From Candidatus Fermentibacteraceae bacterium (GTDB lineage: Bacteria; Fermentibacterota; Fermentibacteria; Fermentibacterales; JCC-6): 39,585 nt of DNA. The notes under the pieces were generated by a model that did not search any database, had not been told where the DNA came from, and saw only the letters and a list, made by a program, of their open reading frames with translations. Location of the stretch: contig JAFGPK010000043.1 of assembly GCA_016936235.1 (NCBI GenBank), forward strand, positions 1-39,585. Reading direction: 5' to 3'. Both the position numbers and the translations under genes were made by a program. Positions 25,108 through 33,600 of the stretch are shown here, in pieces (positions within the stretch are counted from its first letter, which is position 1; each line of letters begins with the position of its first letter).

Positions 25108-25185
25108 TCCTTATGGAATATTGTCGGTTCCTGCATGTATGAATGTACGGATGCGGAATCAGTAAATACCAGGATTGGGGATAAC

Positions 25186-26073
25186 ATGCTGGAAATGGTA
25201 TTCGCCATCGCCCTCATGGACACGGTCATTGCCGTTCCTTCCGAGGGCACGGTCTACGTGCACGAGTGGGGCGTGGTCACTTTCACAGAGGCGAGCGTCG
25301 TCATCGGGGCGGATCCCGACATGGTCACGCTGGACCAGCCGTTCCCCCCGGACCACTTCGAGGACATGGTGGTAAGGGCGCCGGTTGTCTACTTCTACGG
25401 AGAGCCCTTTTCAGGTTCCTTCACGGTGAGTGTGAGGTCAGGCTCCTTCCTGGAAGCCTACCCGACACCCGGGGATGCCTCCCTGATTTCATCGCCCCCG
25501 TTCAGTGGAGCGTCGGCAAGGGCATCATGGCGCATAAACGGCACGTTCCCCGGTACGGACAGGGATGTTCCCTCTGTCGACGGCACGGTTTCCTGCGTCT
25601 CCGGGGAACTGCTGGAGCTCTGGCGCGAGCCCCCGTCCATGGTCCTGGAGTTCGGGGACGGCTCGAAGGAGGAGTTCGTCTACTACGAGTGCACCATGGC
25701 GCCTGAAGACGAGGATGCCTACGGCCCTGTGATCCTCGGGGACGAAGGAGCATCCCTGGATCCCGGTTACCGGGGTGAGCTTCTGAGGTTTGTCAGGACC
25801 GGGGATGGTGTGGAGATGGTGAACGGACCCGGTGAGGATGTGGTGGGCACGCTGTGCGAATGGGCCGGCGGCAGCATGAAGTCCCAGGAACTGGAAGCCT
25901 TGTGGGGCACATGGGAAGGCTGGATCTATGACGGCGCATGGCGGGGAGATACTCTCCTGGTCTTTCCCCTCCCGCTTTCCACCATTGATAACATCACAAG
26001 CATCCAGCTCATCACTGACGAATGGATGGACGTTGAGTATTCCCGGTTCTTCCTCGGGATGCTGAGCGAATAG
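25186..26073 (+). CDS. Probable exported VHEWG-motif protein of unknown function
   Basis: 295 residues if translation begins at ATG 25186, where GGGG sits five bases upstream; an ATG at 25198 would shorten it by four. The N-terminus MLEMVFAIALMDTVIAVPSEG is hydrophobic but lacks the usual positive charges, so it is a weak signal peptide. Right after it comes 'VYVHEWGVVTF', matching a VHEWG(T)FT motif I associate with uncharacterised exported proteins of Planctomycetes and Myxococcota. The rest is beta-rich and acidic with no catalytic motif I know. It converges on the DUF4342 gene with a 31-base gap. Confidence 0.65.
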   Translation: MLEMVFAIALMDTVIAVPSEGTVYVHEWGVVTFTEASVVIGADPDMVTLDQPFPPDHFEDMVVRAPVVYFYGEPFSGSFTVSVRSGSFLEAYPTPGDASLISSPPFSGASARASWRINGTFPGTDRDVPSVDGTVSCVSGELLELWREPPSMVLEFGDGSKEEFVYYECTMAPEDEDAYGPVILGDEGASLDPGYRGELLRFVRTGDGVEMVNGPGEDVVGTLCEWAGGSMKSQELEALWGTWEGWIYDGAWRGDTLLVFPLPLSTIDNITSIQLITDEWMDVEYSRFFLGMLSE

Positions 26074-26104
26074 CCGCCGATACGACGTAATGCCGGCCGG
26101 GGCG

Positions 26105-26377
26105 CTACTCCGATCCGGGTCTTTCGGTGTCCCTTACGACTATGGTGCACTTCGCCACCAGAGCGGCGATGGCTCCCACGGCGGCGTACGCCGGGATCAG
26201 CGCCACACCCAGCAGACCCATGGAAAGCGGGATCTCCAGAAGTGTCCTGCCCTTTTCGTTCAGAATGATGATATGTCTTACGTTTCCCTGGTGGACAAGC
26301 TCCTTCACCCGGGTAAGCAGTTCGCTCCCTGAAACATGGAAGACCTTCTCCTCGGATCCTTCATTCTTCGACATCAA
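26105..26377 (-). CDS. DUF4342 small protein
   Basis: 90 residues. Residues about 10-85 match DUF4342: a helix 'VSGSELLTRVKELVHQGNV' followed by 'RHIIILNEKGRTLLEIPLSMG', a hydrophobic stretch 'LLGVALIPAYAAVGAIAALV' and a final strand 'CTIVVRD'. The family is widespread and uncharacterised; the hydrophobic stretch may be a membrane helix. Its ATG overlaps the thiL stop (ATGA), so it is translated from the mtnP-thiL transcript. Function unknown. Confidence 0.85.
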   Translation of the reverse strand: MMSKNEGSEEKVFHVSGSELLTRVKELVHQGNVRHIIILNEKGRTLLEIPLSMGLLGVALIPAYAAVGAIAALVAKCTIVVRDTERPGSE

Positions 26378-27339
26378 TCAACCTCCATATGATCGTAACC
26401 CATGGAATCAACTTCGACTTCCCTGCCCTGGAGCAGCACCGTAAGGTCACCGCTGCCGGATTCGGCCCTGCCCGCCCGAAGGCATCCGTACCCCGAGAGA
26501 TCCAGCCCGGGCGGGGCTCCGATCAACAGGACGAAGTCCTCGCCGGCGGCCGAAGCTTCCAGAGGCCTTCCCCTCACGGATGAAAAGAAGATGGAACCCT
26601 CCAGCTCAAGTATTATATCAACGGCGCTCTCTTCGCAAAGATGCAGCGCTTCGGAAAACAGTCCGTCGGAAATGTCTATGGCGCACCTGACACCGGCTTC
26701 GCGGAGTTGCCACGACAAACTGAGCTGGGCTCTCGGACAGAGGAAGGCCCTGAGCTGGTCCGTGAATTCACCGTCAAACCTGCTATTCACCGGAGAGAGA
26801 GGGTCTCCCGACATCCCGCCAGCTTCAGTGAGGAGCCGTGGCGCGTCAAGGGCCCGGCCGACGAGACCCCCGGTCCAGAGAATATCACCGGGCATGAGGG
26901 AGGACCTCCTGAGAAGAGTCTCCGGATCATTCCCCTCACCGATGGCGGTGAGCGTGATACCGAAACTGGAACCCCTGACCGTCTCCCCTCCGGCGAGGAC
27001 AACGTCATCCCTCTGCGCCAGTCCGCGGTAGAATGAAAGAAGCCAGTCAAGCTCCATCTCCGGATCAAGGCTGACAGCGGCGAAGACCCATCCGGTTCTG
27101 GCGCCCATGGCGGCGATGTCCGAAAGCGTCGCTTCCAGCAGCCTTCTGCCAAGCACCTGCGGCGGCGCCCACCATCTGTGGAAATGGGTTCCCTCGAAGA
27201 AACTGTCGGTGGTCACCACCGGACAGGCGATCGACTTGAGAACAGCGCTGTCGTCCCCTATGGCATCAAGACCCGGAATGGTTTCCCTGAGTCTCCTGAT
27301 CACTTCACGCTCACCGAGTTCAAAAAGCCTTTGCCCCAT
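26374..27339 (-). CDS. thiL: Thiamine-monophosphate kinase
   Basis: 321 residues, usual length for ThiL, which phosphorylates thiamine monophosphate to thiamine diphosphate with ATP. Seen: 'LGEREVIRRL' at the start, GDDSAV (metal/ATP aspartates, about 28-33), 'TTDSFFEGTHF', 'SDIAAMGA', and GGETVRG in place of the common GGDT loop. The C-terminal half has 'AIDISDGL'. The fold is that of the PurM/ThiL superfamily. It starts six bases after the mtnP stop and overlaps the DUF4342 gene, so the three form an operon. No TPP riboswitch is visible; there is no room for one inside the operon. Confidence 0.9.
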   Translation of the reverse strand: MGQRLFELGEREVIRRLRETIPGLDAIGDDSAVLKSIACPVVTTDSFFEGTHFHRWWAPPQVLGRRLLEATLSDIAAMGARTGWVFAAVSLDPEMELDWLLSFYRGLAQRDDVVLAGGETVRGSSFGITLTAIGEGNDPETLLRRSSLMPGDILWTGGLVGRALDAPRLLTEAGGMSGDPLSPVNSRFDGEFTDQLRAFLCPRAQLSLSWQLREAGVRCAIDISDGLFSEALHLCEESAVDIILELEGSIFFSSVRGRPLEASAAGEDFVLLIGAPPGLDLSGYGCLRAGRAESGSGDLTVLLQGREVEVDSMGYDHMEVD

Positions 27340-27345
27340 CGAGGC

Positions 27346-28212
27346 CTATCTTTCCAGGATGACCTTCAGGTGCTCCTTGGCCAGATAGCTTCGATGTTCC
27401 GGGGCGGTAATGATCGAGTTCTCTATGCCCTCATCCCCTCCGTAGCATTCGCACTGCGCCTTCCCGGGGTCGATCATTCCCAGCGCCAGCTCCAGTGTTT
27501 TTCTGGCCCTCACTGTATTGACCTTAACGTTGGCCATGACGGTCTCGACTGAAACGTCATCCTCGGTCTCGTGCCACACATCGAAGTCTGTTATCATGCA
27601 GAGAGTGGCGTAGCACATACCCGCCTCCCTTGCCAGCTTTGCCTCGGGCAGGGCGGTCATGCCTATGATGGCATGCCCCTGGCTCCTGTAGACCATGCTC
27701 TCCGCCCTGGTGGAGAAGGCCGGGCCCTCCATGCAGACCAGTGTGCCTCCGAAGTGAACAGTCGCGCCCGTCTTCTCTGAAGCGCTGTGGAGTATTCGGG
27801 AGAGTTCCCCGCAGAACGGATCACCGAAACCTATATGACCCACCATTCCACCGCCGAAATATGTGGAGCGCCTGATGCCCTTGGTCCTGTCGAATATCTG
27901 GTCGGGTATTACGAAATGCCTCGGGTGATACTTCTCCTGCAGACTTCCCACGGCGGAAACCGAGATCAGCTGCCTCACGCCGACATGCTTCAGGGCGTAG
28001 ATGTTGGCGGCATAGGGAACTTCAGAGGGCGACAGAGTATGCCCTTCGCCGTGCCTTGGCAGGAAGACCAGGGGGACGCCGTTGTAATCGGCCATGATCA
28101 GAGGTGCGGATGGTTTTCCGAAGGGTGTATCCAAGTTCATTCTCTGGTGGATCCTGACCCCTTCGAAGGTGTAGATTCCCGAACCTCCAATAACGCCGAT
28201 ACGATTGTCCAT
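27346..28212 (-). CDS. mtnP: S-methyl-5'-thioadenosine phosphorylase
   Basis: 288 residues. Member of the PNP/MTAP phosphorylase family that splits methylthioadenosine into adenine and methylthioribose-1-phosphate. Motifs: 'IGVIGGSGIY' (phosphate loop, 5-14), 'PRHGEGH', 'AVGSL', 'CMEGPAFSTRAES' (substrate pocket and phosphate contact) and 'GMTALPEAKLAREA'. The exact substrate, MTA or 6-oxopurine nucleoside, depends on pocket residues near 'TDFDVW'; that Asp-x-Asp pattern favours adenine and hence MTA. First gene of the mtnP-thiL-DUF4342 operon; GAGGGG precedes the ATG. Confidence 0.85.
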   Translation of the reverse strand: MDNRIGVIGGSGIYTFEGVRIHQRMNLDTPFGKPSAPLIMADYNGVPLVFLPRHGEGHTLSPSEVPYAANIYALKHVGVRQLISVSAVGSLQEKYHPRHFVIPDQIFDRTKGIRRSTYFGGGMVGHIGFGDPFCGELSRILHSASEKTGATVHFGGTLVCMEGPAFSTRAESMVYRSQGHAIIGMTALPEAKLAREAGMCYATLCMITDFDVWHETEDDVSVETVMANVKVNTVRARKTLELALGMIDPGKAQCECYGGDEGIENSIITAPEHRSYLAKEHLKVILER

Positions 28213-28313
28213 TTTCGTCCCCTCTATGAATGAGATGCCTCGAAGTATGTGTTATATATACTCTCGACACCGGTGGAAGGGAAATCATACCAGACATGGA
28301 CGGCGAAGGTTCG
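28213..28313. promoter_or_regulatory. Divergent promoter region, mtnP operon / rlmN
   Basis: About 100 bases with an AT-rich core TTATATATACT. On the plus strand TATACT (28257-28262) is a good -10 for rlmN; on the minus strand TATAAC in the same core could serve mtnP. -35 boxes are poor on both strands. Confidence 0.4.
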
Positions 28314-29354
28314 ATGAAGAAGACAGAGCTTACCGGGCTGACTTTCAGAGAACTTCGGGACTGGACTACGGGTGAGATGGGAATGAGGCCCTACCGGGCG
28401 GGTCAGCTGTTCACCTGGGTCCACAGGAGGAGAGTCGGATCCTTCGATGACATGACGGACATCTCCCTGGATGCGAGAGCACAGCTTGACGGCAGGGCGA
28501 AACTCACCAGGCTCGTCACCGTGAACACTCTTTCCGCCGTTGACGGTACGGTGAAGCACTGTTTCGTCCTTGATGACGATGAGCACATCGAATCGGTGCT
28601 CATACCCGACGAACCCAGGCTGACCGCCTGTCTTTCGACCCAGGTGGGCTGCAAATGCGGCTGCATCTTCTGCCAGACAGGTCTGGCCGGATTCAGGAGG
28701 GATCTTTCGGCAGCCGAGATGGTGGCCCAGCTCTATGCACTGCAGGACTTCACGGACCAGCGGATATCCAACGTCGTGTTCATGGGAATGGGGGAACCCC
28801 TGGATAATTTCCGTAACCTGGAAGACGCTCTGTCGATCATCAGTGATGACAGGGGGATCTGCATAGGTGCCAGAAAGATAACGGTTTCGACCATAGGGCT
28901 TCCTGGCGGTATTGCCAGGCTTGCGGGTCTGGAGGGTCAGTACGGTCTGGCGGTCTCGCTCCACAGCGCGGTTCCAGCCACTAGAAGAAAACTGGTTCCG
29001 GCTTCACGGGCACTGTCCCTGAAGGAGCTGAAACACGACCTTCTGCTGTACAATGAGATGACAGGCAGAAGGGTTACGCTGGAATACTGCCTCATATCAG
29101 GCCTGAACGACTCCATTTCGGAAGCTGCCGCCCTTGCCGGCTTCTGCGCGGACATCCAGTGCAAGATAAACCTGCTTGTCTACAATCCCGTGAAGGGAAT
29201 GGACCTTCACAGGCCGGGACCCGCAGAGGTGGAGAAGTTCATGGAGTACCTTTACCCCAGATGTCAGGCCGTGACCCTAAGGCGATCGAGGGGAAGCGAT
29301 ATTGCCGCTGCCTGCGGTCAGCTGGGCGCCTCTAGAATGTTACCGAACAGGTGA
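28314..29354 (+). CDS. rlmN: Dual-specificity 23S rRNA/tRNA adenine-C2 methyltransferase
   Basis: 346 residues from ATG 28314, chosen because similarity starts at once and GAAGG lies four bases upstream; the frame runs open back to 28230. RlmN is a radical SAM enzyme that methylates C2 of A2503 in 23S rRNA and A37 in some tRNAs. The 4Fe-4S motif C113-x3-C117-x2-C120 sits in 'GCKCGCIFCQTG', with 'MGMGEPLDN' for SAM binding. The second catalytic cysteine that forms the protein-RNA adduct is C334 in 'RGSDIAAACGQL'. All needed residues are present. An extra cysteine (115) lies inside the cluster motif. The last 23 bases overlap the 3' end of the convergent small membrane-protein gene. Confidence 0.9.
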   Translation: MKKTELTGLTFRELRDWTTGEMGMRPYRAGQLFTWVHRRRVGSFDDMTDISLDARAQLDGRAKLTRLVTVNTLSAVDGTVKHCFVLDDDEHIESVLIPDEPRLTACLSTQVGCKCGCIFCQTGLAGFRRDLSAAEMVAQLYALQDFTDQRISNVVFMGMGEPLDNFRNLEDALSIISDDRGICIGARKITVSTIGLPGGIARLAGLEGQYGLAVSLHSAVPATRRKLVPASRALSLKELKHDLLLYNEMTGRRVTLEYCLISGLNDSISEAAALAGFCADIQCKINLLVYNPVKGMDLHRPGPAEVEKFMEYLYPRCQAVTLRRSRGSDIAAACGQLGASRMLPNR

Positions 29355-29892
29355 GCCTAAGCCCGGTGAGGTCTTTTCCCTCTTCAGCCAGTGTCGAACC
29401 CGTACCGACCCACTCGGGCGATACCACCAGGTCCAGGGAGGCGGAACCTCCCAGGCCGACCCTGGCGCCCACTTCAGCACCTATCACTCCGGCCCCTGTG
29501 TTCGTCTTCTCCTGGGTTCCCGCGGGGTTGTCCCACAGAAGCATTCCGCCCCCGTAGATTCCCAGAAGGGGCTCAATACCCCTCGGACCCGCGAACCTCC
29601 TGTACATCGGGTAAATCCGGTAGCCCACAGTCAGAGGGATGGCGGAGATGCCGTCGAATGCACTCCTGTCCGAACCCGCGCTGAGGTAGCCGGCCTCGAT
29701 GATGAACACGTTCCCCAGGGAAGGCGGTATCTGGACTGAAGCCACGAAGGCGGGTCCGGGGGTGAGCTGGGCATCGGAGTCGAGCAGCGCCGGCATCCAG
29801 ACCCCGGCCCCTACGGAGAATTCCAGGTCGCCCCTCTCTTCAGCCGAGGACAGACAGGCAAGCAATACGATCATCATTATCGCTGCTTTCAT
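29332..29892 (-). CDS. Small predicted outer-membrane protein
   Basis: 186 residues. ATG 29892 has GGGAG six bases upstream; the TTG at 29898 abuts that site and is less likely. The N-terminus MKAAIMMIVLLACLSSAEE is a signal sequence; LLAC makes a lipoprotein possible, but SSA-E cleavage is as likely. The mature part alternates short strands with glycine and aromatic residues ('FSVGAGVWMPAL', 'IPLTVGYRIYPMYRR', 'VIGAEVGARVGLGG') and ends in LTCSVTF with a terminal phenylalanine, typical of an eight-stranded outer-membrane barrel. Function unknown. It converges on and overlaps rlmN by 23 bases. Confidence 0.75.
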   Translation of the reverse strand: MKAAIMMIVLLACLSSAEERGDLEFSVGAGVWMPALLDSDAQLTPGPAFVASVQIPPSLGNVFIIEAGYLSAGSDRSAFDGISAIPLTVGYRIYPMYRRFAGPRGIEPLLGIYGGGMLLWDNPAGTQEKTNTGAGVIGAEVGARVGLGGSASLDLVVSPEWVGTGSTLAEEGKDLTGLRLTCSVTF

Positions 29893-29960
29893 GATCAACT
29901 CCCAACTATCGGTATGAGGTAATCAAAGTACACATATGATCAACGCGAAACCTTAACCCG

Positions 29961-30485
29961 TCAGAACTCAATGCCTTTCCTTGCCTGAAGACCCTCGGTA
30001 GCGTAGTAGTGCTTCACTTCCCTCATCTCGGTGACCAGGTCAGCCGCCCGCACGAATGAATCAGGGGCGCAACGGCCTGTAATAACCAGCTCCAGCTCTT
30101 CGGGCCTTTCCCCTATGAGTTCCATCACGTCGGCTTCCCCCAGCAGCCCGAGATGGACCGTGACGCTGAGCTCGTCCGCCACCACCATCCCGTACTCACC
30201 GGAAGACATGGCCCTGCGGATGCTCATGAGACCCCGGCGGGCCCTGTCAATGTCATCAATGTCAGGTTTCTCCCCCCTGCAGAGGAGTCTCGGAGAGCCG
30301 AACTGCTCGATGGTGATCAGACCAGGAAAGTGGTCCGGGAGTTCCAGCTCTGAATATACGGTGCCCTTCATGAACTGCCCGATGTAGACCCTCATGCCCG
30401 AGCAGGCCGCCCTAACGGCAAGCCCTATGGCGGCCGTGGTCTTTCCCTTTCCGTTGCCTGTATAAAGCTGGAGCCTGCCCTTCAT
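29961..30485 (-). CDS. cobO: Cob(I)yrinic acid a,c-diamide adenosyltransferase
   Basis: 174 residues. The CobA/CobO/BtuR family transfers the 5'-deoxyadenosyl group of ATP to reduced cobalamin, giving the B12 coenzyme. Seen: P-loop GNGKGKTTAAIGLA near the N-terminus, 'RVYIGQFMKG', 'DELSVTVHLGLL' and 'LVITGRCAP', all standard. ATG 30485 has GGAGG nine bases upstream; the GTG at 30491 is three bases from it and is less likely. No cobalamin riboswitch is visible in the 146 bases upstream. It may be co-transcribed with the small outer-membrane gene 68 bases further on. In a genome without other corrin genes it would serve B12 salvage. Confidence 0.9.
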   Translation of the reverse strand: MKGRLQLYTGNGKGKTTAAIGLAVRAACSGMRVYIGQFMKGTVYSELELPDHFPGLITIEQFGSPRLLCRGEKPDIDDIDRARRGLMSIRRAMSSGEYGMVVADELSVTVHLGLLGEADVMELIGERPEELELVITGRCAPDSFVRAADLVTEMREVKHYYATEGLQARKGIEF

Positions 30486-30567
30486 GCTCACATCCCTCCA
30501 GATGTAAGATATAGCTTCACGACTGTCCGGGGAAGTGGTTCGGGGAATCGGCCCGGCGCAGTTTCAC

Positions 30568-30596
30568 TTGACACGATGACAGGGTGACTTTCTAGT
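30568..30596 (+). promoter_or_regulatory. Sigma70-like promoter of the tandem-cyclase gene
   Basis: TTGACA (30568-30573), a 17-base spacer and TCTAGT (30591-30596, 4 of 6 to consensus), about 35 bases before the TTG start at 30632. It resembles the promoter of the OmpA-family gene at 4260. Confidence 0.5.
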
Positions 30597-30631
30597 ATGC
30601 GATACCTTTGCAGTGATGGGGGCTTTGCGTT

Positions 30632-33600
30632 TTGAACCCGCTCATCCCGCCGGATATCAGCGTCATCAGAGAGGGGAAATGGTCCTTCCGGGGGTCACTC
30701 CTCCTGGCCGACATATCCGGCTTCAGCAGTCTGACCGGCAAACTGGCCCTTCACGGCAAGAGGGGCACCGAGGAACTCTCGGAGATACTCAACACATTCT
30801 TCAGCAGCATGTACGGCATTGTCAGGGAGCATGGAGGTTTCGTCCTGTCCTCAGCGGGGGATTCCATGCTGGTCCGTTTCCCCGAGGGATCGGACCCTGC
30901 CGTATGCGCCGGCAGGATGATGGACAGGATGAGGTCCCTCGGGCGCCTGGAGACCATCGCGGGTGAATTCGACCTGGACATCAAGGTAGTCATCGGGCAC
31001 GGAAACTGGGGAGAGCTCGTGATAGGGGACACCGAAGACGCCCACCTGTTCCTCGCAGGCGACCTCGTCGCCGGAATGGCCGTGGCGGAGGAATCCGCCC
31101 TTCGAGGGGAGACGGTCTCGGTAAGTTCGGCTCTCGAGTTCCGTGCGCCCTTCGGCAAACCTCAGAGCTTTCCTGACGAAGCCTTCTACATTCAGGGGAC
31201 GGAGACCATGCCCGGGGAGCACAGGTCGATCTCCGCCATCTTCGTCAACGTTACGGGATACGATCCGTCCGATCCTCCGCTGGAAAGCATCAGGGATCTC
31301 TTCCTGGACATATCCAAGACAGCGGGGAAGCACGGCGGGGTTGTCCAGATGGTTGACAACATGCTGCCTGGAGGATGCAGGATGTTTCTGCTCTTCGGCG
31401 CTCCCAGGTCCTACGGGAACGACCTCGTCCATGCCGTGATGGCGGGTATGGAGATAAGGGACCGGATCAAGTCCCTCTCGGGACTGCAGGCCAGTATGGG
31501 GATGGACGAGGGCTACGCCTTTGCCGGGGTCATCGGCAGTCCCTGGCGCAGGCACTATACGGTCATTGGAGACGTCGTGAACACCGCTGCGGGCATAGCC
31601 GATTCAGTCGATGCAGGCCTTCTGGGAGTCTCCGACAGGGTCTTCAGGATGTCGAGGAACGATTTCCTCTTCAGTGAGATGGGAATCGTACGGTTGAGGG
31701 GAGGTGAGAGAGCCCTCAGACTGTTCTCCCCGGTCTCCAGAAGGTCCGCCCCGGTGTACAGCTGCAGTTTCGTGGGCAGGAAGAGGGAAACCATGGAACT
31801 CATGGACTGTGTCCTTTCGGGAAGCTGTCTGAGGCTGCTGGAGGGCGAAGCCGGCATCGGGAAGACCAGGTTCCTGGAAAGACTCTCCATGATGCTCACG
31901 GCCAGGGGGGTCACCGTTCTCTCCGGAACATCCCTGGAACAGGGACAGACCAACGGGATCTTCGCCTCGCTGGTGGGTGATATGGCGGGGATGCTGGAGG
32001 GGGATTCCCAGTCGGTAAGGAAGAGCAGGCTATGGAACCTGGTCAACGACCTGGAGGATTCGTCCGGCACTCTTTCGCGCCGTGAGGCCTTTTTAGGGCG
32101 AATGCTCTTCTCCATCGACTATCCCGATTCGGATTACGGACGACTTCCGCCGAGGCTGAGGAGAGAAAACCTCATCGACGGCGTCTGTGACCTCATAACG
32201 GCCAGGCCAGGTCATACATGCGTGATCCTGGACGATCTTCACAACTGCACGGACGAGGACCTGCAGGCGGTGGAATACATATGCAGGAAAGTGATGGAGC
32301 AGTCCCGCGCGGATGTATCGTTCCTCCTTTCCAGGAGACCGGATGAGAGACCCCTGCTCCGGTCGGGAGAGCCTGTCGCGGACCTGATGACCCTCAGCAG
32401 CCTGGACAGAGAGTCCATGGACGAACTCATGCTGGATATCCTTGACGGCAGTCCCATGAACGAGGACCTGGAGGGACTCATAAGGAACAGGACTGAGGGC
32501 AATCCCTTCTACCTCATGCAGTTTCTCATGTACCTTTTGGAAGAGGGTCTGATAGCCCTGAAGGATGGAAGATGGTGCCGGACCGAGGATTACAGCGACG
32601 AGAAACTGCCCGGAAACATCTTTTCGATGATAATGGCGAGGATAGACAGGCTGGAGAAACAGGCCAAGGAGAGCCTGAGGATAGGAAGTGTGATGGGTCT
32701 CCGGTTCGATGAGGAGATAGTGAGGCGGGTGGCCGGCAGGGATGTTCACTCGAGCCTGTCCGAATGCAGTGACGCCGGTCTGACTTACAGGTCCGAGATC
32801 AGGGCCCTGGAATTCGTCTTCTCACACACCCTGATCAAGGACGTCACCTACGATTCAATCCTGAGAAAACGGAGGAAGCAGATCCACGGAGCCATAGGCG
32901 GCATCCTCGAGGAGATTCATTCCGACGATATCGAGACCATCTGTCCTGTTCTGGCATACCATTTTCTGACGGCCGAGATCTGGCCTCGAGCGGTGGATTA
33001 CAATATCATGGCCGGAGAAAAGGCCTGGTCCGAGTACAGGAATCAGAACGCGATACAGCACTACCGGAGAGCCGTAGGGATACTGGAGGACCACACGGAT
33101 GTTTCCCCGGAAAAACTCGCCGAATGCTACAGGGAGCTGGGCAGGATACATGACCGTCTCGGACTCTATGACAAAGCTATTGAGTTCTACGACCTTGCCC
33201 TTGGCTCGGTTACCGATGCCGACGCGAAGGGAGACGTCTCATTGCTCAAGGCCGACATCCTGTACACCATGGGGCAGGTGGATGAGTCCCTTTCCATGCT
33301 CGACGACATTCAGGAGATGCTTGGCGGGTCAGGAAGGGAGCATCCTCTGCTTCTTATCCGCATCGAGTGTTTCAGGGCGTGGGCCTACTGCGTCATAGGA
33401 AGGATCGATGCCGCCATGGAAAAGGCTCTGGAGGCGGTGGAGCTGTCCGAGTCCCTCACCGGCTTCCCGGAAAGGGAGCGTGATCACCGGAGAGGCTTCA
33501 CCTACAACACACTTGCCACGGTTCACTGGGGAAACGGCGATTACGCCAGCGCACGGGATTATTACCAGAAGGCCCTTGCCATAGCCGGTCAGCAGGACAT

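Noticed and set aside
29893-30631. Search for a cobalamin riboswitch near cobO
   Set aside because: No B12-box-like sequence or space for the structured leader was seen upstream of the start.
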